A DNA stretch of 48,791 bases from Spongospora subterranea f. sp. subterranea (GCA_049724395.1 JAUGWO010000223.1:1-48791); one strand, 5' to 3'; shown: positions 10,895 through 21,349, numbered from the stretch's first letter. Numbers and translations are program-made. The notes: generated by a model from the sequence alone, not told the origin.

Positions 10895-12554
10895 TAAATG
10901 ATTTCCTGTAAAACAGGGAATAACTGCGATTCTTCCCATAGGCCATTGATGTTCAATGATAAGCCACAGCGAATCATGGCCTTGCGTGCATATGTTAAGC
11001 CTTCACGATCACGCATGAGGTTCATCCTCCGGACCGATTCTACGGCCAACTTCAGAAAAACCCTTTTACCAGGATTCTGGAGTTTTCCGCTTCCTTCAGC
11101 CCACAACTGACGTTTGATCATGTCAATTTTGTAGGACTCCCACCCATTGGACCACTCTTACTTAATCTTGGAAATTACGAACGAATCGCAAGGCTGGCAA
11201 AGATGTGTTGCGTTGGCTGGAAGTTTCCGAATAACAGCATTCAGGTCGTTCAGTGCAGACGTAAGATCGTCAGTTACATTATGGCACCCGCAATCATTCA
11301 TGAAGATCTCCCGCTGGCCGCCATGTGGGTCCTTGCGTATCGCTCGAGGTTCTCTACACCATAATGGAAAAACTTTGTCATCATTTCATCCTTTTGGTCC
11401 TGTCCGATAACAGACGCCAGCAACATCGTCTGGCACACCTCGGATGGGATAAGATCATCATGGGGGACTGGATCGCAGCATTTGATCCCCCAGTTACGCG
11501 AACGATCATCGTCATACCTTCACCACCGGAAGAGACATCAGCGTACTTTACATCGTCATCACCCTTGAATCCGAGAGTCCGACCGTCATCCATATTTATG
11601 ACGGAATGCGTTTCATCAACGTTCTCGACTAGGTTTTCATCCAAGTCTCCGGAACGGAAACGACGTCCAACTTCACCAAGGTGAAAAGCAACAAGTTTCT
11701 CCATATGCTCTTGATGCGCAGGACTGACGGCTAATTTTCCAGTCTGGTTGTCGTAAAACAATATCAAACCGCTCCTGAAAAGTCAATATCCATCTGCTTG
11801 TCAGTTTCTCTGTGATCAAAATCCCGTTTTCAATACTTGCAGAACTGAACTCATCATTATCACCAGCATTCTGCAGTATATCCTTAGCAAGCGACAGTAA
11901 CACTTTCGGGCTGAATTTGACGTGCGCTTTAGACAACCGACGAAACTCCCTCAAAATCCCGTTTTCAATACTTGCAGAACTGAACTCATCATTATCACCA
12001 GCATTCTGCAGTATATCCTTAGCAAGCGACAGTAACACTTTCGGGCTGAATTTGACGTGCGCTTTAGACAACCGACGAAACTCCTCAAAATCCCGTTTTC
12101 AATACAGAACTGAACTCATCATTATCACATTCTGCATTCTTAGCAAGCGACAGTAACACTTTCGGGCTGAATTTGACGTGCCTTTAGACAACCGACGAAA
12201 CTCCTCACGTAAATGTAACCATTCCACCCACAAGCTTCGTTTTGGGCCTCATCCTGCCAAAGCTTTCGTCATTATTCTTTTCCGAGAGCCGCCAGTTTGG
12301 TTGCAGGATATAGATTTACGTTCAATCACTTGTTCTGTATTTGAAACCTGCTGTTCCTTGAACCATCGTGAGGCTTTCTGAAGATTGGCTTTCTCTGCAC
12401 CGCGGAAACATTCGGGGAATGTTTTGACTGCTTTTGAGGGAATATGAACCTCCCCATATTGCTCAACTTCTTCTTTCCTCCATTTCATCACCATTAGCCT
12501 TTGGCCTATCGTTGCTACATGCTGTAGGCGTCGCGTCCCCGATGAGGAAAGCAA
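10894..12554 (-). pseudogene. Pogo-like DDE transposase, broken
   Basis: Reading the minus strand 5' to 3': an N-terminal basic region (12554-12249), a DNA-binding-like region with FRRLSKAHVKFSPKVLLSLA (12190-11820), then LTSRWILTFQERFDIVLRQ. Next is the first catalytic Asp in VENVDETHSVINMDDGRTLG (11620-11561) and SGGEGMTMIVRVTGG. The second Asp region is NDCGCHN (near 11300) with LRKLPANATHLCQP-like text (near 11220). The C-terminal helix ends VESVRRMNLMRDREGL...LFPVLQEII (11030-10894). The order matches pogo/Tigger-type transposases seen in oomycetes, as I recall that family. Several frames are used, so frameshifts or small introns intervene. A ~134-bp coding block is present three times (11817-12205), which a working family member should not need. 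It is probably inactive. Confidence 0.75.
11817..12205 (-). repeat. Triplicated ~134-bp block inside the pogo transposase gene
   Basis: Copies begin at 11817, 11952 and 12086. The first two are nearly identical (135 and 134 bp); the third has small losses (~120 bp). Each encodes LSKAHVKFSPKVLLSLAKDI plus about 24 further residues on the minus strand. Confidence 0.85.
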
Positions 12555-13029
12555 TGGCGGTTCAGGAAGTAGGGCGATTTGTTCTTCTGGAATTGGTGCA
12601 AGGTCTGTATTTCCAGAAGCAAGTGCAACGTGAGATTAGAAGACGCCGCGTGACGGCGAAAGGCTTCAATTATCAGGGATGCAGAAGGAATCACCATAAT
12701 CTTCGAACGTTTGTAGTTGGAAATCCGACCAGGTGTATAGAACGTGAATTCGGGAGCGAAAGAAGATAATTTATCAGTATGTCTTTCAGTCAACTCATTG
12801 ATTGGTGGGGCTCTGCAGTAATTACGAACTCTGTTTTCGAGACACTGCACCGCAATTAGTGTGGGCCACACAATTTACCAATCCACACTATTGGCTCTAC
12901 CACACTAAATGTTGTAACCAGTGTAGTGGTTCGAGCGTCCTGTACCATTTGCCGAACTCGGCCATCGGTACCTGTTGGGGATGATGTGACAATAACAGGA
13001 ATCACATGAGGAGATGCGATCCGAATTCA

Positions 13030-14077
13030 GCAGCACTGAAACAGTTTCACAAACCCATCGATTTTTCCAAATGCTGTCAGTCAACGAAATGTTTTTTGCG
13101 ACATCTTGGGCACACACACGTCTCGAGCCTCGGCAGGAACCTGATCCTGTTAAACAGCACAATGTTGTCGCCTTAAGCTGTATCATTGTTATATCCATAA
13201 ATGATTTATTGGGTGTGCCGGCAATAATCATAGCATATTTTGCTCACGCCTTAGACCATCGCTCGGTTAAGCCATTTCAGTTAGTGGATTCAGGTGTGAT
13301 TGTTTGTGCCAGCTGTGTTCTTCTGGTGCTCGTCGTGTCGTGATCTCCATCGAATTGCCGTCATAGGGCCACATTCCAACGTTTGCTGCTCAAATCAAAG
13401 AATTCACAACAACCGATCAGCTTGGTCAGGGTGTACATTATACTGGCGTTGAATGGACGCACAAGCGTCAGACTCATACCAGTTGATGCTCATTATCATA
13501 TACTCGAAGTATGCTAGAAAACGGTACAATCATCGTGGAAAACGCTAGGACGAACACTATGGTTACCAGTTATTTGACATGACCAATCGACTTGAAGAAT
13601 TTGTTGCCAGGCCATGGGATGTCCGACGTTTCGCTGACGAGGGGTATTCATAAGGCATCGACATTTCCTTCAGAATGCTGATAGTTCCAACATTTTTATG
13701 TGTGTATTTGAAATAAACATGCTATTCGACATTCCGTGCTCTAATTGATCTTAAACCCTCTAGGATGTCAAAATTTATGCTACACTAGACCAGTCGAATG
13801 GGTAAGGATATGACCACACGACCACTATGGTGCGCCAAGAGCTCACCGACCTGCGCAAATGGAAATCATCAGATAACCAGTGGTCGTGGCACATCTACAC
13901 AGTTACCCCAATGTCGATCCGCAATCTTGCCGGGGAAGAATGCTGGCGATAAATGGACGCTTATCACCAACACGGCCAATGTTTGACTTTTCCGACAACC
14001 TGATTTCACCATGTATCGTTACCCAGTCAGTGATTGGTTCGCGCATTTTTTATCGAAATATTCAATTCTGAATCTTC
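13030..14077. repeat. Left copy of a tandem segmental duplication (non-coding part)
   Basis: This stretch matches 17100-18264 with substantial divergence. Anchors: CAGTTTCACAAACCCATCGA (13042) against GCAGTTTCACAACCGAAG (17102); GGCAATAATCAT (13220) against GCAATAATCAT (17267); GCCATGGGATGTCC (13611) against GCCCATGGGATGTCC (17616). The block leads into the two KWDLEADA paralogues. No gene is convincing here; 13014-13343 is open but lacks conservation in the other copy. Confidence 0.65.
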
Positions 14078-14911
14078 ATGATGTTGTTGGTAATCTTGTC
14101 CTTATTGGCGTTCGCCGACGCTGCCCTTTGCGATAATCAAGCGAAAACGACAACGTCAGAGGAGAAAACGTTTTTGGATTCGACACTTTCACGAAGGAGA
14201 TCGGATCTGCACACTGAATCTTCTTCAGGAAGAAAGAAATGGGATATCGAAGCTGATGCGACAGAGGTAAATCAACTAATAGCCAATCTTGCTCTAGTAC
14301 GAGCGAAAAAAGTTATAAAAGCGGGTATGATTCTAGCGAAAGGAGCTGATGCGCCGAAGTATAAAAATTACGTAAGACAACCAAGAGCTGATGTTCCTGA
14401 ACGAAAGAGATGGGATCTAGAAGGTGATGCAACCGACGTAAATCAATTAATAGCTGCTACTTATCTTGGTCGAGAGAAATGGGATCTAGAAGCTGATGCG
14501 ACAGACGTGAATCAACTAATAGCTGCTACTAATCTTGGACGAGAGAAATGGGATCTAGAAGCTGATGCGTCAGACGTGAATCAACTAATAGCTGCTACTA
14601 CTCTTGGACGAGAGAAATGGGATCTAGAAGCTGATGCAACAGGCGTAAATCAACTGATAGCTGCTACTACTCTTGGAAGAGAGAAATGGGATCTAGAAGC
14701 TGATGCGACAGACGTGAATCAACTAATAGCTGCTACTACTCTTGGACGAGAGAAATGGGATCTAGAAGCTGATGCGACAGACGTGAATCAACTAATAGCT
14801 GCTACTACTCTTGGACGAGAGAAATGGGATTTAAAAGCTGATGCAACAGGCGTAAATCAACTGATAGCTGCTACTGATCTTGGACGAAAAAAATTGGGAT
14901 TTATAAGCTGA
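14078..14911 (+). CDS. Secreted tandem-repeat protein with 23-aa KWDLEADA units, 277 aa
   Basis: It starts at ATG 14078 with a clear signal peptide (MMLLVILSLLAFADAALC). After a short unique part come a diverged unit (KKWDIEADATEVNQLIA), a spacer, and seven contiguous 23-aa units near WDLEADATDVNQLIAATTLG followed by REK. Most units carry a basic pair or basic-acidic-basic motif just before W (GRKKW, ERKRW, GREKW). This could be a processing site in the secretory path, as in Kex2-cut repeat proteins; that role is inference. No known domain. The frame ends at 14911 where an A-run has one extra base relative to other units (GRKKLGFIS then TGA). The repeat array continues to about 15450 but with stops, so the original protein was probably longer. 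Paralogue: 18265-19449. Confidence 0.7.
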   Translation: MMLLVILSLLAFADAALCDNQAKTTTSEEKTFLDSTLSRRRSDLHTESSSGRKKWDIEADATEVNQLIANLALVRAKKVIKAGMILAKGADAPKYKNYVRQPRADVPERKRWDLEGDATDVNQLIAATYLGREKWDLEADATDVNQLIAATNLGREKWDLEADASDVNQLIAATTLGREKWDLEADATGVNQLIAATTLGREKWDLEADATDVNQLIAATTLGREKWDLEADATDVNQLIAATTLGREKWDLKADATGVNQLIAATDLGRKKLGFIS

Positions 14912-15460
14912 TGCAACAGGCGTAAATTAGATCATAGCTGCTTCTGATCTTGGACGAGATAAATGGGATTCAAAATCTCATAGCCGCTACTGATCTTGGA
15001 CGAGAGACATTGGATTCAAAATCTCATGCAACAGATGTAAATCAACTGATAGCTGCTACTGATCTTGGACGAAAGAAATGGGATTTAGAAGCTGATGCAA
15101 CAGATGTAAATTTGATCATAGCTGCTACTGATCTTGGACGAAAGAAATGGGATTTATAAGCTGATGCAACAGATGTAAAATTTTATCATAGCTGCTACTG
15201 ATCTTGGACGAAAGAAATGGGATTTATAAGCTGATGCAACAGATGTAAAATTTGATCATAGCTGCTACTGATCTTGGACGAAAAAAATGGGATTTATAAG
15301 CTGATGCAACAGATGTAAATTAGATCATAGCTGCTACTGATCTTGGATCAAAGAAATGGGATTTATAAGCTGATTCAACAGATGTAAATTAGATCATAGC
15401 TGCTACGGATCTTGGACGAAAGAAATGAGATTTAGAAGCTGATGCAACAGACGTAAATCA
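14398..15460 (+). repeat. 69/70-bp tandem repeat array, coding at 5', decayed at 3'
   Basis: About 15 units. Units up to 14890 are 69 bp and open. Later units share TTATAAGCTGATG (a TAA where others have GAA), seen at 14901, 15154, 15224, 15294 and 15363. Several share AAATTAGATCATAG (TAG where others have CAA). Some later units are 70 bp. A short open stretch (14950-15159) remains inside the decayed part. Confidence 0.85.
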
Positions 15461-15464
15461 ACCC

Positions 15465-17085
15465 CACCCACGTGGCGATAGATGTGACCCTCCTGACCCC
15501 CAAAATCACAGTCCCTCGGTCGGGAGCCAGAGCTCAAATCGAACTATTAATTCTGTTAACAAATTCGTTGTTCTGTTCGTCATTTCCTCTATACTGAGGT
15601 AGTCCCCAGTTCTTGTCCTATAGGCCCCGATCCTGGACTTCTAATTCGATCTTCCTTATACAGTACACGCCTAACGTTCCAAGCTTCAACCTTCCAACAA
15701 ATGCAAATCAGGCGTTTGTTTTTCACCCCCTAGGTGATGCGGCAACAGCAACTTACCATTTTTGAGATACAACAGCACCAGTTTGAACCTCAGGAGCAGC
15801 TCCATCGTCATCAAGAACTGCTCTCAGTCGCGTAAGAACCGAAAAACGTTCCACCGCAACCTAGTCCTAGAGAACCCAGGCGACCTGAATATGAGATTCA
15901 ATCATGACGTAGGTTGGAAACAGCAGCTGCATATTAACGAAAGATCACCCTAACGCTAGCTAAATGGTGCTTCGAGATGTGGATGAAGATGACCCGGCTG
16001 CTTTGCTTGCGATGTTGTTTTTTTCTTGATAACGACTGCGTTCAGGGCGACAGCGGCCACTTCGACCGCATAGACAATCAACTACGAACTGGATGAATGG
16101 TTGGTGTCCTGCGCCTTTTCATGTACAGCAGAGCAGCGACTCACTGACGGTTACTGTCAGAAGGCGCCTCATGACGGACACGAAGTTGAGGAGAATGTCG
16201 AACTGGGCGACGACGAGTGTCTTGATAACCGGGTACCGGCTTGCAATTGCCGTTGTGTCATGTGTGTACAGTACACACCGCACCGAGAACCCGCTGGGCA
16301 ATGGTCACTACAATCTATTGACGGAAGATGACATCATGCTTACCTTGTTGGTAGGGTTTGTGGAACTTTTGTAAAAGAACGTTCGACAAACATCGTACCG
16401 CACGGGTGATGGCTCGAATGGTCAAGAAGTTGTATCCGATGATAATGACAAGACCGTCTCTAAAAATTGTAACTTTGAGGTGCTTTCACAGCTGTTGTAC
16501 CATCATCCAAAGACACCGCATTAGGATTATGGGCGTTTGTATCACTGTATATGAATATAACGGCGTCTGTAAAAATAACACTACCAATACAAATGTTAAG
16601 GAAATGAAAATACGATTTTCCCATAAAACACTTATTTTGTTGACAGCGGCAGACCTTGAGACCTTAATATACATCGATTTGATTGACAGAAGAAGCGGCA
16701 TTCTTATTTGGTGTCCAAGACAAGGATGAAAATGTTTTATGGTGAGACCTCATTTATGATGGCAAGGGAGTGATTTACAGATTGCAGCATAGCCATATGA
16801 TACGGTTGCCTGGTAGCCAACAAGCTGGAACCTGCAGGCAATATCTTCCGCAATTGGGTTTGGAGATGGAGACCGCGGCTTCCCGGAACACTGCGCCAGT
16901 CGTTTCAACGCTGATTTTGCCGACACGTGAGATACTCGTGGGAGTGTCATAATCGTTAAATACAAGTGTACAGCCATACCTATGTAGCCAGGAACGGTAC
17001 AGTAACTAACATGACTGCGCCTGCTGCAGTGAAAAAGACGTTATTTAATAACAGGAGAAGATGCGAATGATGATCGACCCTCTGT
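15465..17085. other. Gene-poor region between the two secreted paralogues
   Basis: No gene is firmly supported. At 15540-15960 there is a proline- and glutamine-rich reading in broken frames that could be an old element, but no diagnostic motif is visible. The Cys-rich open frame at about 16074-16331 is listed separately. Confidence 0.35.
16074..16331 (+). CDS. Possible exon of a cysteine-rich protein
   Basis: One frame reads TINYELDEWLVSCAFSCTAE..., later DDECLDNRVPACNCRCVMCV, with eight cysteines in about 60 residues, and ends at TGA 16331. It has no in-frame ATG, so it would need an upstream exon. The cysteine density suggests a secreted disulfide-rich or zinc-binding piece, but no spacing pattern matches a family I know. 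It may be chance. Confidence 0.2.
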   Translation, partial: TINYELDEWLVSCAFSCTAEQRLTDGYCQKAPHDGHEVEENVELGDDECLDNRVPACNCRCVMCVQYTPHREPAGQWSLQSIDGR

Positions 17086-17099
17086 ATTCAGGCAATGCA

Positions 17100-18264
17100 G
17101 AAGCAGTTTCACAACCGAAGAATCGATCCTGCAAATACTATTGGTTAATCGACGAAGGTTTTTTCTAAAAACGGTGGCGCAACCTCTCGAAATGTCGACA
17201 GGAATTCTGCTCGGGATGAATGGATCACAGCGCTGGTTATATCCAGCAATGTTGAATGGCTGTCGCTGCAATAATCATTACCATATTTTCTAGATCCTCA
17301 GACCATCGGTGAATGTGGTTTATACTGATGTGATTGGTTGCGCCCGAATTTTCTTCTTTGGGTGCCTGGCATGTCGTCATTGACGACCACAATCGATTTG
17401 TCTAACCTCATACGGCATCAATCCGTCGTTTGCTGCTCCGACCGCTCAAGTAAAAGAACCATAACGAAATCAACTTGGTAAACAATTTATGGGTCCACCT
17501 GAATGGCGTCAAATCGAGGCGCAGGCATCAGACCCATACCCAAGGGTGCGACAACACTATGATCACCAATGTTAACAGGAACAATCGACGCAAGGAATTG
17601 CAACTGGTGTTGCAAGCCCATGGGATGTCCCACGATTCACAGACGGGGTAAATGATAAGGAATCAACATTTCCTTCAGAAACCTGATAGTTCCAATATCT
17701 CTGTGTATTTGATTTAAACATGGGCTATTTGTCTTCCGTGATGTCACTAATTCGAAACCCTCTCACAGGCTGTAAGAGTCCCCTCATTCATTTCGTCAAC
17801 ATTTTACTCTACACTTGATTCTGGGATCGATCATGTTAACATGGGTTAAGAAATGACCATAATGCAGTCATGTCATTCACGTCGATCATGAACATTACCC
17901 GAGTTCTCCGGCAATGGAAATTTGCGGTGTATCCAGGGCCCTTGTCGCTGTGACTACTGTACTCTGAATATCCGCGTGTTATTTATTACAGGCGGAGATC
18001 ATCTCTTATTCCGCTTGTCCACGCAGTAGCCCCAAAGGTCAATCCGGTTGGCGGGGGAAATGCTGGCGATCTGTTTCAACCCTCATCGCTCCCAAAAATC
18101 GGGCAATGCTTGGCTTTTTCTGCAAGGTTGATTTCGCCAGGCATCGCTACACAGTCGATAATTGGTAAATTCTCGAATTTTACACATTTGTTGACACTTT
18201 TCGAAGGTCGCGCACTTTGTCGCGCACTATTTTATTATCAAAATATTCGACACTGAATCTGATA
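17100..18264. repeat. Right copy of the tandem segmental duplication (non-coding part)
   Basis: Partner of 13030-14077. Similarity continues to the start codon of the paralogue: CGCACTATTTTATTATCAAAATATTC (18222 on) matches CGCATTTTTTATCGAAATATTC (14041 on). Conserved promoter-proximal bases therefore include an AAATATTC motif 20-35 nt upstream of both ATGs. Confidence 0.6.
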
Positions 18265-19449
18265 ATGGTGTTGTCGGTAATTTTATTTTCTTTGGCGTTT
18301 GCCGACATTGTTCTTTGCCATATTGAAGTGACAGTGTTGAAGGAGAAAACCGTTCTTGATTCACCATCTCCACGAAGGCAATGGGAACTGCACGCTGAGA
18401 ATACGAACTACTTAATTCAACAAGTAGCTGACGCTGCTTCATCACAAACGAAATGCGATTCAGAACAACAAATCGCTATTGCTCCAGAACGAAAGAAATG
18501 GGATCTAGGAGCTGATGTGGCAGAGCATATGAAGAACGTAAAGCAACAAATACGTACTGCACTAGGACGAACGAAATGGGATCTAGAAGCTGATACGCCA
18601 GAGAATGAGAACGTTTTGAAAATTCTATCAAAGCTGCCGGTATCCACTGTAACTTCAAGGTTTGCAAAATCAACAACAGCGTCATCTTTTAAAAGCAACA
18701 AAGCTCGCTTACTTAAACAAGCCGAATCCCTAGAGAATATGAAGCCATCAAATGCGCTTATACGTGCGCCCATCGTAACTCGAGGAGTCATCAAAGCACC
18801 TCTCAGCGCAGCTCCCACATTCAAACAACCGGAACTTTCAAGAAATGTAAAACCCATCAATGAGCTTATCTCTAAACAAGCAGCGAAACCTGTCTCGACT
18901 CCACCTGTAACTGCGAACACAGCTTCATTAGCATCATCTGGCAAAGTCAGGTCTAATCGTGAGTGGAAACCCACTAGCCCAACGGTCGCGTTCCCATCAA
19001 GAATCAAGAAGCGGACGGTCCCGTCTAAACCCGAAGCGAAACTTGCGACTGTTCCTGGACCACCCGCCGTTTCTACAAGTGTGTTCAGCGACAGCGAAAT
19101 TATTGATAGATCTGATTCTGAACCTAGGTTTCCAAAGACGGTCCTTCCCAAGGTCCGTTTTCCGAAGATTGAAACGAGATCCGCGAAAAAAACAACTGTC
19201 TCGTCTAAACCAGAAGCGAGAGTTGCGGCTGTTCCCGCCGTTTCAACTAGTTTATTCAGCGACAGCGAAAGCGATGGTGGATTTGATTCCGATTCTGACC
19301 TTGGGTCCCCAAGGTCGGTCCTGCCCAAGACCCGTTTTCCGAAGATTGAAGCGAGATCCGCGAAAAAGGCGAACTCACAGAATCAATCAGCAACTGGCTG
19401 GCCATACTTGCAACGGAAACCATTTGTTCCCATTCGGGCCTGGCGCTGA
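18265..19449 (+). CDS. Secreted KWDLEADA-family protein, 394 aa
   Basis: The chosen ATG (18265) aligns with the start of the paralogue at 14078; an in-frame upstream ATG at 18217 would bury the signal peptide MVLSVILFSLAFADIVLC. Residues up to ~130 hold KEKTVLDSPSPRRQWELHAE and two diverged family units, RKKWDLGADVAEHMKNVKQQ and RTKWDLEADTPEN. The rest is a basic Ser/Pro/Thr-rich region. Its last third has a tandem repeat of about 60 aa (VPSKPEAKLATVPGPPAVST..., then VSSKPEARVAAVPAVSTS..., each ending PKIExRSAKK). Unlike the paralogue, the 23-aa array has not expanded here. No known domain or enzyme motif. Long open frames on the opposite strand are shadows. Probably secreted; function unknown. 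Confidence 0.75.
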   Translation: MVLSVILFSLAFADIVLCHIEVTVLKEKTVLDSPSPRRQWELHAENTNYLIQQVADAASSQTKCDSEQQIAIAPERKKWDLGADVAEHMKNVKQQIRTALGRTKWDLEADTPENENVLKILSKLPVSTVTSRFAKSTTASSFKSNKARLLKQAESLENMKPSNALIRAPIVTRGVIKAPLSAAPTFKQPELSRNVKPINELISKQAAKPVSTPPVTANTASLASSGKVRSNREWKPTSPTVAFPSRIKKRTVPSKPEAKLATVPGPPAVSTSVFSDSEIIDRSDSEPRFPKTVLPKVRFPKIETRSAKKTTVSSKPEARVAAVPAVSTSLFSDSESDGGFDSDSDLGSPRSVLPKTRFPKIEARSAKKANSQNQSATGWPYLQRKPFVPIRAWR

Positions 19450-21130
19450 GTCCATCGATAATGGTGATTTTTCAAGTCCTGTGAAACACCTCGATTGAAT
19501 GTTCAAGAACAGTTTATGCGATGAAACCTACTATATTCTTGACAAAGTTTGGCAGACGCGGTTAAGAATGTAAATTCTATATATAAATTGTTGTCCAGTT
19601 GTTTTTGGCATTAAGTTGTCGCCTTTTCAAACCTTGGCCCAAATGTATCTGCTCCTAAGTTTAATGACATCGCACACAGCTACGTTGAGATCTCTCGGAT
19701 CGGTCCTCTAAGGCTAGAACATTCGTGATTGGGTTATTTTGAAATCCTAGTACAGCTAATAATGTTCGCGAAACTCTACTCGGCTCTGCTATCGATCGCC
19801 ACGCGCTTCGACGAATGTTTGTGTTCTTGAGGTAATTACCTCCATTCTGCGTTTTCAAAATTTTGTTGCGAAGAGTTTGTTGTTTGCCTAATTTGCAAAC
19901 TCAAAACTTTGAGGGTTCTCCCACCAAAATGGACAGCATTGCTGGGACGTTGTCTTGAAGATCGCAAAAAGTGCTCGATTCCTAACATGACTGGGGTCAG
20001 GGCTCGGGAATCATGGGAGAAAGATGGAACGGGGCGCACCCTCAACAATAGATGGGTGCAGGAGTGGTGGGATTGCTGTCAAGTTGTCGGGCTCGTTAAT
20101 TTGACATCATGGCTCCATGTAATCCCCCGCTCGCTGTCGGTCTGCAACCCGCCATCCAAACGACCTTCACGGATCCGCTTTCCACGGTTTTGTAAAATGT
20201 CGATCGTGGAGATGTTTTGAGCCCAAGGCCAAGTCATATATTCCACGTCAACTGTGGCCCTACGAATTTCTTGCGATGAATAAATAGATCACCATATGCG
20301 CTTCGGCAACATGAAAATTTGAGATGCTCGTCAGGCATGCCTGCGACTGGATTTCATACAAGCGCGATATACATCGAAAAGCTCCATGTGGTGTTTTGCA
20401 GATATTACGTTAGATGGCATCTGGAAGAATGAAAAATGTTGAGTCATAGCTGGAAGTCGCAGAAACAACAGGACTTCCAACTTCTCTCTAGCACACTTCC
20501 GGAACCATCTGTTAGCGTTTAGAAGGCACCTAGAGCAACTCATACAAGCGGAGCCACGTCGAGACATGGGCGGAGCATATTGACAGGTTTGGTGAATCTG
20601 CTAAAATATTTGGGTGTTCCCAATTTGCACGTTTTGTCTTTCGAAGCAAATCAAGCATGATCCCTACCCGCTTTGTGCCTGGCCACCGCGAACAGTCCCA
20701 TTTTGAGTGCCTGTGATGTGACTGTTCAAGAAAACATCAATGCGGTCGTCTTTCAAAAAGATCTACTAATTTCTGAGGTGCATCATCATCAAGGACGAAC
20801 CGATTGATCACGGCGCTTAAACCGGTATACTGGAATCGACATTATCGTTAGGTGCAGAAAAAGGTCCTACAGTAAAACGGATTTATCAAAAATTATGAAG
20901 GGTTGCCCAACAGTATTATTGCGACAGCGTTGCTGAAAGTCTGCACACCATCCGGGTTGGTTGACATTCCTGCTTGCAACGAACCATTTCAGTCAAACCT
21001 GGTCGAGGAATATGAAAAAACGGAACCTTTTCCTGTGGCTGCGTCTCCTAAGTTAAAAATAAGGGTTCATTTTTTTGTTGACTTCTTTGTCGTCGCATTA
21101 CGATGATGAAGAGGATTGGGTGAACTCTAC
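19450..21130. other. Gene-poor region
   Basis: About 1.7 kb with only short open frames on both strands (for example 19909-20220 on +). I see no domain, signal peptide or repeat that would support a gene. Confidence 0.4.
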
Positions 21131-21136
21131 AGTGGT

Positions 21137-21153
21137 GTTTTGCCCGGCAAAAC
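21137..21153. terminator. Perfect hairpin 3' of the tRNA gene
   Basis: GTTTTGCC and GGCAAAAC form an 8-bp stem around one base. It lies just past the T-run at the 3' side of tRNA-Glu. The Pol III stop signal itself is the TTTTT (minus strand) at 21154-21158. Confidence 0.5.
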
Positions 21154-21162
21154 AAAAAGAAG

Positions 21163-21234
21163 TTCCGATACGGGGACTCGAACCCCGGTCTTGCATGTGA
21201 AAGACGCATATACTGACCCCTATACTATATCGGA
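21163..21234 (-). tRNA. tRNA-Glu (anticodon UUC)
   Basis: The minus strand gives a 72-nt cloverleaf. The acceptor stem is TCCGATA with TATCGGA and discriminator A. The anticodon stem is TGCGT/ATGCA with loop CTTTCAC, so the anticodon is TTC. The T arm contains GGTTCGAGTCC. No CCA is encoded, as in eukaryotic nuclear tRNAs. Five Ts follow on the minus strand (21158-21154) as a Pol III terminator. There is no intron. Confidence 0.95.
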
Positions 21235-21247
21235 TGTTTTTACTGCT

Positions 21248-21286
21248 CTTAAATGAGCAGTTAGCTACTGCTACTGCTCATTTAAG
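21248..21286. repeat. 14-bp perfect inverted repeat upstream of tRNA-Glu
   Basis: CTTAAATGAGCAGT (21248-21261) and ACTGCTCATTTAAG (21273-21286) are perfect inverted copies around an 11-nt loop, 14 nt upstream of the tRNA 5' end. Confidence 0.8.
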
Positions 21287-21349
21287 AACTGCTTATCAAC
21301 GGGTAGCGTATAGATTAGGATGAAGCACATGAAGCGTTTTTTTTGGGGG

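Larger units (their letters stand above)
10775..12923 (-). mobile_element. Pogo-like DNA transposon, 2149 bp, TA target duplication
   Basis: The left end reads CACTGGTTACATTATTTAGT and the right end, reverse-complemented, reads CACTGGTTACAACATTTAGT. Both continue GTGG, and 22 of the first 24 positions match. TA flanks both sides (10773-10774 and 12924-12925), as expected for the Tc1/mariner/pogo superfamily. The minus strand encodes the transposase. A 52-bp subterminal unit starting TAGTGTGGGCCACACT is tandemly duplicated at the left (10791 and 10843). A diverged single copy lies at the right (12858-12890). Confidence 0.85.

Noticed and set aside
12905-13343. Overlapping open frames of about 108 codons on both strands
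   Set aside because: Neither frame is conserved in the duplicated block at 17.0-17.3 kb.
1156-15370. Stop codons where Gln or Glu is expected, suggesting a changed genetic code
   Set aside because: The intact genes (BTB, 616-aa protein, Harbinger transposase, 260-aa protein) have no internal TAA or TAG and end at them, so ordinary decay explains the stops.
15540-16090. Gln/Pro-rich reading suggestive of an element's gag region
   Set aside because: Frames are short and no zinc knuckle or other diagnostic motif is present.
18417-19328. 303-codon open frame on the minus strand
   Set aside because: It lies opposite the secreted 394-aa gene, has no signal or domain, and its composition mirrors the repeat-rich sense strand.
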